NCBI RefSeq assembly: GCF_002019765.1 | Contig: NZ_KV917380.1 | Span: 1,828,855 to 1,892,854, forward strand | From: Shouchella oshimensis | GTDB lineage: Bacteria > Bacillota > Bacilli > Bacillales > Bacillaceae_D | DNA length: 64,000 nucleotides | Direction: 5' to 3' | Shown: positions 26,845-35,855 of the stretch, piece after piece | Numbering within the stretch: the stretch's first letter is position 1 | Layout: every line of letters starts with the position of its first letter | The notes under the pieces: generated by a model | Database searches by the model: none | What the model was told of the DNA's origin: nothing | What the model saw: only the letters and a program-made list of their open reading frames with translations | Made by a program: the position numbers and the translations under genes

Positions 26845-28737
26845 GTGAAAGTCATTCGCCAGTTACATGATTCTTTATCAAATAAAATAGCCGCTGGGGA
26901 AGTGGTTGAACGTCCTGCCTCTATTGTGAAAGAACTAATAGAAAATGCTATTGATGCGGGTGCAACGGACATTTTGATTGAAATTGTAGAGGGCGGTATG
27001 GAATCGATTCGTATTGTTGATAATGGACATGGCATTCCTTCAGATCAAGTGGAGACGGCATTTTTACGCCATGCCACTTCAAAAATACAAAACGATCGCG
27101 ACTTGTTTTCCATTCGTACGCTAGGCTTTCGAGGAGAGGCTTTGCCAAGTATTGCGTCGGTATCGACTCTAACCGTGCAAACGAGTACGGGAACACAAGG
27201 AGTAGAGTTAACCTTACACGGGGGTGAAGTGATTCAACGACAGCCATCGAGTGCGAAAAAAGGGACAAGCATCGTTATTAAAGATTTATTTTATAATACA
27301 CCGGCACGATTAAAGTATTTAAAAACAAAATTGACTGAATCTGGTCATGTAAGTGATGTTGTCAATCGAATGGCGTTGGCCTACCCTGCTATTTCTTTTC
27401 ACTACACAAGTGATGGTAAAACGATTTTAAACACAACTGGAAACGACCGACTCTTACAAGTTGTGGCTGAAGTGTATGGTCGTCAAACTGCTTCAATGAT
27501 GGTGCCGATTGAAGGGAAGTCCCTTGATTATACGGTGTCTGGTTATGTGGCTAAGCCAGAACTAACTCGAGCGAGTCGACAATACATGTCCATCTTTATT
27601 AATGGGCGCTATATTCGTAACTATAAGTTGGCGCAAGCCATCCAACAAGGATATCATACGTTGTTGCCGATTGGTCGTTATCCATTAGCAATAGTGAAAA
27701 TTGAAATGGACCCAACATTAATTGATGTGAACGTACACCCATCGAAGCTTGAAGTGCGGCTCAGTAAAGAAGAGGCACTTGGCGACGTAATGACGACTGC
27801 AATTAAAGAAGTATTTTCACAGGAAACATTAATTCCACAATCACCAAAGCCAGTAGTCGAGAAGCAAACGTCACAACAACTGGCATTTTCCTTACGCTAC
27901 CAAGACCGAGCAGAAGTGCCACAGGAAACACATGCAGCGGTTCATGAAGAAACTGATTCGTATAAAGAGAAACCGTCGAGTCATGTTGCTTCGCTGAGAA
28001 CGACTGCTAAGACTGAGGAACCAGTTGCGATGCCAGAACAGCACTTCCATCAACAAAAGGAAGGTCAAGCTGAAAAGGAGCAATTGCTTGAAGCAACGCC
28101 AGTGGTTCAATCTGAAGTCAAACAAGATGAACCTGAAGAAACAATCAATGCGTCAACCATTCCGCCTTTGTACCCAGTTGGACAAATGCATGGAACCTAC
28201 ATCGTTGCACAAAACGATAACGGGATGTACTTAATAGATCAACATGCCGCACAGGAACGGATTAAATATGAATATTTTCGTAAAAAACTAAGTGAGCCAT
28301 CGCCAACGTTACAAGATTTACTCGTACCACTGACACTTGAATTTACCGCCAGAGAAGCAGCTATGATTCAAGAATCACAAGAGAAATTAGAAGCGGTAGG
28401 GTTATCCCTTGAGCCATTTGGTCATCATACGTATGTTGTGCGGTCCCACCCAACCTGGTTTCCAAAGGGAGAAGAAGAGTCGTCTATTCGGGAAATTATA
28501 GACCAGTTGCTTGGGACTAAACGAATTGACTTGTACCGGTTACGTGAAGAAGCAGCTATTTTAATGAGCTGCAAAGCGGCAATTAAAGCGAATCGGCATT
28601 TGCGGCATGATGAGATATTTGAACTGTTGGAAACGTTAAGACGATGTGAAGAGCCTTATACATGTCCACATGGTCGTCCGATTTTGGTTCATTTCTCCAC
28701 CTATGAACTAGAAAAAATGTTTAAACGTGTAATGTAA
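26845..28737 (+). CDS. mutL: DNA mismatch repair endonuclease MutL
   Basis: A 630-residue GHKL ATPase. N-terminal motifs ENAIDAGA, DNGHG and GFRGEAL; a poorly conserved acidic/Gln-rich linker (about 330-430); and a C-terminal endonuclease motif DQHA-x2-E-x4-E (DQHAAQERIKYEYF) with a terminal CPHGRP. These show a nicking MutL, as in organisms without MutH. GTG 26845 follows GAGGTGTG. Confidence 0.97.
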   Translation: MKVIRQLHDSLSNKIAAGEVVERPASIVKELIENAIDAGATDILIEIVEGGMESIRIVDNGHGIPSDQVETAFLRHATSKIQNDRDLFSIRTLGFRGEALPSIASVSTLTVQTSTGTQGVELTLHGGEVIQRQPSSAKKGTSIVIKDLFYNTPARLKYLKTKLTESGHVSDVVNRMALAYPAISFHYTSDGKTILNTTGNDRLLQVVAEVYGRQTASMMVPIEGKSLDYTVSGYVAKPELTRASRQYMSIFINGRYIRNYKLAQAIQQGYHTLLPIGRYPLAIVKIEMDPTLIDVNVHPSKLEVRLSKEEALGDVMTTAIKEVFSQETLIPQSPKPVVEKQTSQQLAFSLRYQDRAEVPQETHAAVHEETDSYKEKPSSHVASLRTTAKTEEPVAMPEQHFHQQKEGQAEKEQLLEATPVVQSEVKQDEPEETINASTIPPLYPVGQMHGTYIVAQNDNGMYLIDQHAAQERIKYEYFRKKLSEPSPTLQDLLVPLTLEFTAREAAMIQESQEKLEAVGLSLEPFGHHTYVVRSHPTWFPKGEEESSIREIIDQLLGTKRIDLYRLREEAAILMSCKAAIKANRHLRHDEIFELLETLRRCEEPYTCPHGRPILVHFSTYELEKMFKRVM

Positions 28738-28750
28738 GGGGCAAACAAAC

Positions 28751-29524
28751 GTGATTGTAACAACAGCAAGAAAGCAAGTGGATCGTTTAAAAGAGGAAGC
28801 GATGTCTTATTTACCATCACTTAACGGTACGTTTATTGATCGAGATGATCGCGCCATCGAAGATTTTTATTTAGAATTTGGTGAACAGCCCTTGTTAATT
28901 GTTGCGAAAGACAAACTAATTTTGCATAAACAACAAGGGGCCGAGCCGTTTTATTATCACCCGAATGGTGCTTTTCTACGCTACAAACAATGGCGAAACT
29001 CAGGCAATGATCCTTTTCTAGCCGCAACAGAGTTACATCCAGGAGACACCTTTATTGATGCTACACTCGGTATGGGAGCAGATGCTACAATGGCACAATT
29101 GGCAGTCGGTCACAACGGAAAGGTTGTTGGATTAGAAGCCAATCCTTATGTAGCATTTGTCGTCGGTCATGGTCTTGCAAATTGGCGTGGAGGCGATGAT
29201 CGTTTTAACGATGCTCTAAGGCAGATAAACGTCACGAATACAGATAATCTCTCTTATTTGCAAAATAGCGAGTCTAAAAGTGTGGATGTTGTTTACTTTG
29301 ATCCGATGTTTGATGTTCGTTTACACTCTCCTGGTATAGCAGGGCTAAAACAATTTGCATCCTACCAATCGTTAACAGCCACTATGGTTGAAGAAGCAAA
29401 ACGAGTTGCGCGAAAAAAAGTCGTTTTAAAAAACCACACGAAAAGTGATTTGTTTGCAACGTTCGGTTTTTCAGTAGAAAAACGAGTAAATGCATCGTTT
29501 CAATATGGGATTATTAATCGATGA
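28751..29524 (+). CDS. Class I SAM-dependent methyltransferase, RsmJ/YpiP-like
   Basis: A 257-residue protein. The SAM-binding loop DATLGMGADA (around 95-105), the acidic strand end GLEAN and the catalytic-site motif YFDPMFD (around 185) resemble the RsmJ/YpiP group of methyltransferases that act on rRNA guanine N2. Substrate is not shown by the sequence. GTG start after AAGGGG. The stop overlaps a possible ATG of miaA, and it sits between mutL and miaA. Confidence 0.75.
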   Translation: MIVTTARKQVDRLKEEAMSYLPSLNGTFIDRDDRAIEDFYLEFGEQPLLIVAKDKLILHKQQGAEPFYYHPNGAFLRYKQWRNSGNDPFLAATELHPGDTFIDATLGMGADATMAQLAVGHNGKVVGLEANPYVAFVVGHGLANWRGGDDRFNDALRQINVTNTDNLSYLQNSESKSVDVVYFDPMFDVRLHSPGIAGLKQFASYQSLTATMVEEAKRVARKKVVLKNHTKSDLFATFGFSVEKRVNASFQYGIINR

Positions 29525-29550
29525 ATGAGAGAGTGGAAGGAAGTATTTTA

Positions 29551-30489
29551 TTGAATAAAGAGCCATTAATTGCAGTTGTTGGGCCAACCGCAGTCGGAAA
29601 AACCGAATTAAGTATTCGTTTAGCCGAGACGTTACAAGGTGAAATCATTAATGCTGATTCTATGCAAGTGTATCAGGATATGACGATTGGAACGGCGAAG
29701 CCAACTGATGCAGAGAGAGCACGTGTACCTCACCATTTAATTGATATGCTGCACCCAACGGAGCCATGGACAGTTTCGAGCTTTCAAGACCGTGCACTAG
29801 CAGCAATCTCGAATGTAAAGGCCAAAGGCAAAATGCCAATCATGGTTGGCGGTACAGGTTTGTACGTCCAAGCTATTACCCATCACTTATCGTTCTCTAA
29901 AGCCGAAAGTGATCCAGCATATAGACAAGAGCTTGAAACATTCGCTAAAAAACAGGGAGGGACTGCTCTATTTCAGCTACTTGTAGAGAAGGACCCAAAA
30001 GCAGCTGAATCCATTCATCCTCACAATGAACGACGTGTCATCCGTGCTTTAGAAGTCCTTCACACTACAGGTTGTCGTTTTTCTGAAAGGGAGGAAGAAC
30101 AATCGGTGCCTCGTTTTCATAGTGCGTTAATTGGTCTAACAATGGATAGAGAGCTTCTTTATAGTCGTATAAATCAGCGTGTAGATCGTATGATGGAGCT
30201 AGGGCTTGTTGAAGAAGTAGAGGCTTTGTATAAAGCAGGCATTAAAGGTCAAGCCATTCAAGCAATTGGGTACAAAGAATTGTATGCTTACTTTAATCAA
30301 GAACAATCATTGTCACAAGCGATTGAGCAAATTAAAACTCGATCGCGTCAATATGCAAAAAGACAACTCACTTGGTTTAAAAATAAAAGTCAGGCAGAAT
30401 GGTTTGATGTTACGTCCCAAACAATTGAAGAAATTTTACCGAAAGTCGTCGATTTTTCTTGCAGGAAATTCAAGAATGGACTCGAATAA
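29551..30489 (+). CDS. miaA: tRNA dimethylallyltransferase MiaA
   Basis: Adds the dimethylallyl group to A37 of tRNAs reading U-starting codons, the substrate for MiaB. P-loop [18 protein letters not shown] and VGGTGLYVQ are visible. I chose TTG 29551 because GGAAGGAAG lies 8 bases upstream and the resulting 312 residues match the usual length. An ATG at 29521, overlapping the previous stop, would add 10 residues and would rely on coupling alone. Confidence 0.93.
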   Translation: MNKEPLIAVVGPTAVGKTELSIRLAETLQGEIINADSMQVYQDMTIGTAKPTDAERARVPHHLIDMLHPTEPWTVSSFQDRALAAISNVKAKGKMPIMVGGTGLYVQAITHHLSFSKAESDPAYRQELETFAKKQGGTALFQLLVEKDPKAAESIHPHNERRVIRALEVLHTTGCRFSEREEEQSVPRFHSALIGLTMDRELLYSRINQRVDRMMELGLVEEVEALYKAGIKGQAIQAIGYKELYAYFNQEQSLSQAIEQIKTRSRQYAKRQLTWFKNKSQAEWFDVTSQTIEEILPKVVDFSCRKFKNGLE

Positions 30490-30527
30490 CTAAGATAGAA
30501 ACATATAGAGAGAGAGGGGCTATCGTT

Positions 30528-30761
30528 ATGAAGTCAACGGTGAATATTCAAGATCAATTTTTAAATCAATTAAGAAAGGAATCGATTCCAGTCACGATGT
30601 TTTTATTAAATGGGTTTCAGCTTCGTGGCACAATAAAGGGATTTGACAACTTTACAGTCATTATTGAAACAGAAGGAAAGCAGCAGCTTGTATATAAGCA
30701 TGCCATTTCAACATTTGCACCGCAAAAAAATGTCCAATTAAAAAGTGAAACGGACGTATAA
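30528..30761 (+). CDS. hfq: RNA chaperone Hfq
   Basis: A 77-residue Sm-fold hexameric RNA chaperone. The [24 protein letters not shown] start and the YKHAISTF Sm2 motif (proximal U-binding face) are intact. ATG 30528 follows GAGAGGGGC; upstream in-frame codons overlap miaA in another frame and are not used. Ends at a bidirectional terminator. Confidence 0.96.
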   Translation: MKSTVNIQDQFLNQLRKESIPVTMFLLNGFQLRGTIKGFDNFTVIIETEGKQQLVYKHAISTFAPQKNVQLKSETDV

Positions 30762-30767
30762 AAGAAT

Positions 30768-30806
30768 AAAAAAGATCTCTGAACCATGGTTCAAGAGATC
30801 TTTTTT
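30768..30806. terminator. Bidirectional terminator between hfq and recombinase-like gene
   Basis: AAAAAAGATCTCT ... AGAGATCTTTTTT around a GAACCATGGTTC inner palindrome. Confidence 0.9.
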
Positions 30807-31773
30807 ATTGATTTGGAAGTAAAAGCGCCTTTTCTTTTGTCGTTAATCGGGAAACTGTCAGTACATAACGGCGAAGAGACAACGGGCTTTTTAATCCGAG
30901 TTTACGCTGTAGCTGATGATCATGCCCAGAGTGGAGCAATGATCGCAGTAAATACGAATTACGAAAATGCTGTGCAGAAATGCCTTTCCGTAAATGGGCA
31001 CGTGCAACTTCTGTGCGAATCATTTTTTGAAGGGCAATGGCAGTTAACGCTTTAGGGCGATCGTTTTCATAAGACCAGTGATAGGTTCGCCTTGTAAAAT
31101 CAAACGCAACAAAGAATGAGTCATCTGTATGCATTCGAGGGCGAACAGGTTCTGGGATGCTACTCCAATAAACATAAAGTTGTTTAGCGTGGTCATCCTC
31201 TAACGTTAGTGTTCGTTTGGATGCATCTAAACCCACAATAATGGTCTGTTGAATAAAAGATGTATCCTTCATTGTTAGTGCACATGCTTCACTTAATGTG
31301 ATGCCATAATTCGTTAAAAGCAGCAAAATGGTATAATTTCGTTCTGTTAATTGTGGTCGAGCTATCCGTTGGTTCTCTGTTAACCCTCGTTCTGAATGGC
31401 TTGTTTTAAGCAGAATGGATGTTTCCTTTTGACTAATCCACTCATTCCTATTTAATGGTTCAAGGTTTAATAATGGTGGTTCGTGATGAAGTAACGGGTG
31501 ATCTTGTAAGAAGCCTTCTTCAAGTAAAAACAGCGCAAAGCGACGAAGTACAGAAGAGATTCGGCGGATTGTGCGTACTTTATATTGACGTGACATCAGC
31601 AAGTGATGATAGAACGCTTCCACTTCTTCTGTTGTTAACGTATGAAAGGGCTTTTCTTCTAACCATTGAAAGAAATCAAGCAAATCATAGTCATAGCGAC
31701 GAATCGTAGCCTGTTTTCTCCCTTTTAGAGCAAGTTGATCTAAAAACACGTTTTTCCACGACAATAGATCCAT
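30805..31773 (-). CDS. Degenerate XerC-like tyrosine recombinase
   Basis: A 322-residue protein with the two-domain layout of XerC/XerD: a SAM-like core-binding N-terminus (residues 1-85) and a C-terminal catalytic fold. The active site is incomplete. The first catalytic Arg (usually GLRxSE) is replaced in YGITLSEACAL, and the LGH His reads LGLKSP. The H-x-x-R (AQHFRNS) and the Tyr (LRRYV) remain. It may be a non-catalytic DNA-binding relic. GGGGGAG precedes the ATG. Sits on the opposite strand between hfq and spoVK; no att-like repeats seen nearby. Confidence 0.7.
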   Translation of the reverse strand: MDLLSWKNVFLDQLALKGRKQATIRRYDYDLLDFFQWLEEKPFHTLTTEEVEAFYHHLLMSRQYKVRTIRRISSVLRRFALFLLEEGFLQDHPLLHHEPPLLNLEPLNRNEWISQKETSILLKTSHSERGLTENQRIARPQLTERNYTILLLLTNYGITLSEACALTMKDTSFIQQTIIVGLDASKRTLTLEDDHAKQLYVYWSSIPEPVRPRMHTDDSFFVAFDFTRRTYHWSYENDRPKALTAIALQKMIRTEVARAHLRKGISAQHFRNSYLLRSLLHSGHDHQLQRKLGLKSPLSLRRYVLTVSRLTTKEKALLLPNQ

Positions 31774-31963
31774 CCAACTCCCCCTTTTCTTTAAATTTTA
31801 ACAAAGATCGTGTAAATGTCTATGGGAAGGATTAGAGGCATGGTTTTTCTGCTGTAGCCATAAGATAAAGAAGAGGATGCATCGTTTGGGTGTTTATCAC
31901 GCATTGTCTTCTTACACGTATAGTAGTAGGAGTGATAAGGTTTCAAGGGAGGTCTTACTAGCC

Positions 31964-32890
31964 ATGTCAAATCATCAAATGAAGAATAATGCGCGGATTA
32001 ACGTCGTGTTAAATAAATCTCCTGAAAAGCGTGCGAGCACAGATTGGTTTGTGTCAGTTGAAGAAAAAGAAAAGCATGAAGTTCTCGTTCGATTTGAACA
32101 GAAACTTGCAAACTATATCGGCTTAAAAGAGATAAAAGCGCTTGTGAAAGAACTGTACGCATGGATTTACATTAGTGAACGACGAAAGGAAGTTGGCTTA
32201 AAATCACCGAAACAAGTGTTGCACATGATTTTTAAAGGCAATCCCGGCACTGGCAAGACAACGGTTGCTCGGCTTATTGCTTCTTTTTTACATGAAATGA
32301 ATGTTCTTTCAAAAGGGCACTTTATTGAAATGGAGCGAGCTGACCTTGTTGGTGAGTATATTGGGCACACTGCGCAGAAAACAAGGGATGTCTTAAAGCA
32401 AGCTCAAGGAGGTGTTCTTTTCATTGATGAAGCGTACTCTCTTTCTAGAGGCGGGGAAAAAGACTTTGGCAAAGAAGCGATTGATACACTCGTTCGAGGA
32501 ATGGAAAATCATGCAAATGAATTTGTGCTTATATTAGCTGGTTATTCTAAAGAAATGGATTTCTTTCTGTCCCTAAACCCAGGCTTGCCGTCTCGTTTTC
32601 CAATCTCAATTACGTTCCCTAACTATTCGGTAGAAGAACTGATTGAAATGCTCATTGGAATGGCGAAAGAACGAGACTATACGATTGAAAAAGAGGCATT
32701 GAACCGCTGTCGTGAGCATATTAAAACGGTGCTAGTAGAGGAAACGTATGCGTTTAGTAACGGACGTTATATAAGGAATCTGGTGGAAGAAGCCATTCGT
32801 CTTCAAGCGGTTCGGGTGTTAAAAGAAGATAAGTTTACAAAAGCAGAACTTGAGACATTACGAAAAGAAGATTTCACATTTAGGAAATAA
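31964..32890 (+). CDS. spoVK: Stage V sporulation protein K, AAA ATPase
   Basis: A 308-residue CbxX/CfqX-type AAA ATPase needed for spore maturation in B. subtilis. Walker A GNPGTGKT, Walker B VLFIDEAYSL and the sensor segment AGYSKEM are present. ATG 31964 follows GGGAGG; 29 upstream in-frame codons are promoter region. In B. subtilis hflX (ynbA) follows, but here ynbB comes next after 90 bases. Confidence 0.9.
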   Translation: MSNHQMKNNARINVVLNKSPEKRASTDWFVSVEEKEKHEVLVRFEQKLANYIGLKEIKALVKELYAWIYISERRKEVGLKSPKQVLHMIFKGNPGTGKTTVARLIASFLHEMNVLSKGHFIEMERADLVGEYIGHTAQKTRDVLKQAQGGVLFIDEAYSLSRGGEKDFGKEAIDTLVRGMENHANEFVLILAGYSKEMDFFLSLNPGLPSRFPISITFPNYSVEELIEMLIGMAKERDYTIEKEALNRCREHIKTVLVEETYAFSNGRYIRNLVEEAIRLQAVRVLKEDKFTKAELETLRKEDFTFRK

Positions 32891-32979
32891 GATGCGTGTC
32901 ATTGCGCCATTTTATTTCTTTCTTTTTTAGGACGTGATAAGCTTAAGAGGATTGAATTTAATTAGGAGAGACACAACGT

Positions 32980-34248
32980 ATGGAATCATTATTTTCAAAA
33001 GAAGTTAGTGCGCTTGTCAAACGAGCAGAAGACAAAATAAAGTCGATTCATGAACAGGTGGATGACGTTGCTCTAGTTAATCAGAACCGAGTGATGGAAA
33101 GTTTTGCGACCCATCAAGTCGCCGATTTTCATTTCACTCCTTCAACAGGTTATGGATATGATGATGCAGGGCGAGAGACGTTAGAAGCAATTTATGCAGA
33201 TGTGTTTGGAGGAGAAGCGAGTTTAGTCCGCCATCAGCTTGTTTCTGGTACACACGCCATAGCTGTAGCGCTTTTTGGTCTATTACGTCCTGGAGATGAA
33301 TTGCTATACATTAGCGGAACGCCTTATGATACCCTCGAGGAAATTGTCGGTATTCGAGGAAATGGTAAGGGCTCGCTGCGTGATTATTCAATTGGCTACA
33401 ACAAAGTTGATCTTATGAACGGTAAAATGGACAAGCAAGGTATTCGAAACGCGATTCATGCACAGACGAAAGTAATAGGAATTCAGCGTTCACGAGGGTA
33501 TGGAGATCGTCCCTCCTTTACGATTGCTGAACTAGCAGATATTATCGCTTACGTAAAGTCAATAAAAGAAGATGTGATCGTGTTTGTAGATAATTGTTAT
33601 GGAGAGTTTGTTGAAACAAAAGAGCCTTGTCACGTTGGTGCTGATCTAATGGCAGGTTCGTTAATTAAAAATCCAGGTGGCGGCATCGCTAAATCTGGTG
33701 GGTACATTGTTGGGAAGCAGAATTTTGTAGAGTTAGCCTCCTATCGTTTAGCTGCACCGGGCATCGGTGCTGAAGGAGGGGCAACACTTGGGACACTTAC
33801 AGACATGTATCAAGGCTTCTTTTTAGCCCCACACGTGGTCGCCCAAAGCGTGAAAGGTGCTCATTTTACAGCTGCTTTATTAGAGGACGTAGGGATGAAG
33901 ACATCACCTCGTTGGAGTCAAACACGCACAGATTTAATTCAAGCGGTCTATTTTGATACAGCTGAGCAAATGGTTGCCTTTTGTCAGTCCATTCAGCACA
34001 CATCTCCTGTGAATGCCCACGTCACACCAACACCGAGCTATATGCCAGGTTATGAAGATGATGTGATTATGGCGGCAGGTACATTTGTTCAAGGTGCAAG
34101 TATCGAATTAACCGCTGATGGTCCACTGCGACCGCCATTTACTGCTTATGTTCAAGGTGGCTTAACCTATGAACATGTAAAGCTTGCTGTTACGAAAGCA
34201 GTAGAAAAGACGTTTAGCAACCATTGGGAAAAGGAAGACAGGAAATAA
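32980..34248 (+). CDS. ynbB: YnbB, PLP-dependent methionine gamma-lyase-like / aluminium-resistance family
   Basis: A 422-residue fold-type I PLP protein. The family segments TPSTGYGYDDAGR, VSGTHAIAVALFG and VDNCYGEF are present, and the PLP Lys is likely in SLIKNPGGGIAKSGGYIVG. It carries the old name aluminium resistance protein, while structural relatives are cystathionine/methionine lyases. TAGGAGAG precedes the ATG. It lies before glnA, as ynbB does before glnRA in B. subtilis. Confidence 0.88.
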   Translation: MESLFSKEVSALVKRAEDKIKSIHEQVDDVALVNQNRVMESFATHQVADFHFTPSTGYGYDDAGRETLEAIYADVFGGEASLVRHQLVSGTHAIAVALFGLLRPGDELLYISGTPYDTLEEIVGIRGNGKGSLRDYSIGYNKVDLMNGKMDKQGIRNAIHAQTKVIGIQRSRGYGDRPSFTIAELADIIAYVKSIKEDVIVFVDNCYGEFVETKEPCHVGADLMAGSLIKNPGGGIAKSGGYIVGKQNFVELASYRLAAPGIGAEGGATLGTLTDMYQGFFLAPHVVAQSVKGAHFTAALLEDVGMKTSPRWSQTRTDLIQAVYFDTAEQMVAFCQSIQHTSPVNAHVTPTPSYMPGYEDDVIMAAGTFVQGASIELTADGPLRPPFTAYVQGGLTYEHVKLAVTKAVEKTFSNHWEKEDRK

Positions 34249-34257
34249 GGACTTTTC

Positions 34258-34286
34258 TTGACGAACAAAAAAGCCTTTAGTACGAT
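34258..34286 (+). promoter_or_regulatory. glnA promoter
   Basis: TTGACG (34258-34263), 17-base spacer, TACGAT (34281-34286). It replaces the glnR promoter region of other bacilli. I searched for TGTNA-N7-TNACA sites (GlnR/TnrA) up to the start codon and found none. Confidence 0.6.
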
Positions 34287-34374
34287 ACGTACATAGCTTA
34301 TCGTTTAAAAGTCATGTAAAAAGGAGTTTATGTCCTTTTCTACATATAAAAACAGAGTGAGAGGAGCAAATGCG

Positions 34375-35724
34375 TTGCCAAATTATTCAAGAGAAGACAT
34401 TGTTCGCATTGCACAAGACGAAAATGTACGCTTTATTCGTCTACAATTTACAGACTTACTAGGAACGATTAAAAACGTAGAAATTCCAGTGGACCAGCTT
34501 TCAAAAGCGCTGGATAACAAGATGATGTTTGATGGATCTTCTATCGAGGGATTTGTAAGAATTGAAGAATCAGATATGTACCTTTACCCGGATTTAGATA
34601 CGTGGGTCATCTTCCCATGGACACCGGAAAAAGGGAAAGTAGCACGATTAATTTGCGATATTTATCAACCAGGTAAACCAGGAGAAGAGCCAACACCATT
34701 TGATGGAGATCCACGTGGAATTCTTAAGCGGGTGTTAAAACAAGCTGAAGAATTAGGCTTCACAGGTTTTAACATTGGCCCAGAGCCGGAGTTCTTCTTA
34801 TTTAAAAATGACGAAAAAGGCGAGCCGACCCTTGAGTTAAATGATAAAGGTGGCTACTTTGACTTAGCACCAACTGATCTTGGTGAAAACTGTCGTCGTG
34901 ACATCGTACTAGAACTAGAAGACATGGGCTTTGATATTGAAGCCTCTCACCATGAGGTTGCACCTGGTCAGCACGAAATCGATTTTAAATACGCCGATGC
35001 GATTACAGCATGCGACAACATTCAGACGTTTAAGCTTGTCGTTAAAACCATTGCTCGTAAGCATGGTCTTCACGCAACATTTATGCCGAAACCGTTGTTT
35101 GGTGTTAACGGCTCTGGAATGCATTTAAACATGTCGCTCTTTACGAAAGAGGGCAACGCGTTCTATGACGAGAAAACTGAAAGTCAGTTAAGCAAAACAG
35201 CTATGCAGTTTTTAAGTGGGATTTTGGAACATGCTGAAGGGTTTACAGCCATTACGAATCCAATCGTTAACTCGTATAAGCGTCTAGTACCAGGCTACGA
35301 AGCACCCGTTTATATTGCTTGGTCAATGCGTAATCGTTCGCCACTTATTCGAATTCCGTCTTCACGCGGTGTATCAACACGTATTGAAGTACGTAGTCCA
35401 GACCCATCTGCTAACCCGTATTTAGCGATGGCTGTTATGTTAGCGTCTGGTTTAGATGGTATCAAGCGTAAAATGACGCCTCCAGAAGCGACGGATCGAA
35501 ACATTTATGTAATGAGCAAGGAAGAGCGTGTAGAAGAAGGCATTAAAGCATTGCCGGCTTCACTAGGCGAAGCGCTTGAGAGCTTAGTAAAAGACGAGAC
35601 CCTCGTTCAAGCACTAGGTGAGCATGCAGTTGAACACTTTATTGAAGCGAAAGAAATTGAGTGGGATATGTTCCGTACCCAAGTCCATCCGTGGGAAAGA
35701 GAACAATTCATGCAGAACTACTAA
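34375..35724 (+). CDS. glnA: Glutamine synthetase type I
   Basis: ATP-dependent synthesis of glutamine from glutamate and ammonia. The 449-residue enzyme has [20 protein letters not shown], the ATP-site [21 protein letters not shown] and the C-terminal [13 protein letters not shown] block that in B. subtilis mediates feedback and TnrA/GlnR control. I place the start at TTG 34375, with GAGGAG 8 bases upstream, because MPNYSREDI then aligns with the family N-terminus. The in-frame ATG at 34330 has its AAGGAG only 3 bases away and would add 15 unlike residues. glnR, normally directly upstream, is missing. Confidence 0.95.
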   Translation: MPNYSREDIVRIAQDENVRFIRLQFTDLLGTIKNVEIPVDQLSKALDNKMMFDGSSIEGFVRIEESDMYLYPDLDTWVIFPWTPEKGKVARLICDIYQPGKPGEEPTPFDGDPRGILKRVLKQAEELGFTGFNIGPEPEFFLFKNDEKGEPTLELNDKGGYFDLAPTDLGENCRRDIVLELEDMGFDIEASHHEVAPGQHEIDFKYADAITACDNIQTFKLVVKTIARKHGLHATFMPKPLFGVNGSGMHLNMSLFTKEGNAFYDEKTESQLSKTAMQFLSGILEHAEGFTAITNPIVNSYKRLVPGYEAPVYIAWSMRNRSPLIRIPSSRGVSTRIEVRSPDPSANPYLAMAVMLASGLDGIKRKMTPPEATDRNIYVMSKEERVEEGIKALPASLGEALESLVKDETLVQALGEHAVEHFIEAKEIEWDMFRTQVHPWEREQFMQNY

Positions 35725-35731
35725 AAGAGGA

Positions 35732-35764
35732 AGCCCTTGACACATCTTGTGTTGAGGGTTTTTT
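35732..35764 (+). terminator. Terminator after glnA
   Basis: CCCTTGACACA with TGTGTTGAGGG (two wobble pairs), then TTTTTT. Confidence 0.85.
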
Positions 35765-35789
35765 ACTATATATGGAAGAAGGCGCTTCA

Positions 35790-35818
35790 TTGACTTCGAT
35801 CATACGTTCGCCTATAAT
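35790..35818 (+). promoter_or_regulatory. dinB promoter with LexA box in the spacer
   Basis: TTGACT (35790-35795), 17-base spacer, TATAAT (35813-35818). The spacer contains CGATCATACGTTCG (35797-35810), one half-site mismatch from CGAAC-N4-GTTCG, so LexA would block polymerase directly. Confidence 0.8.
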
Positions 35819-35855
35819 AGTAGGTACGAGAACAAATGAAAGAGGCGGGTTTGTT

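Noticed and set aside
34258-34375. GlnR/TnrA operator before glnA
   Set aside because: TGTAAAAAGGAGTTTATGT looks similar at first, but the second half-site does not match TNACA.
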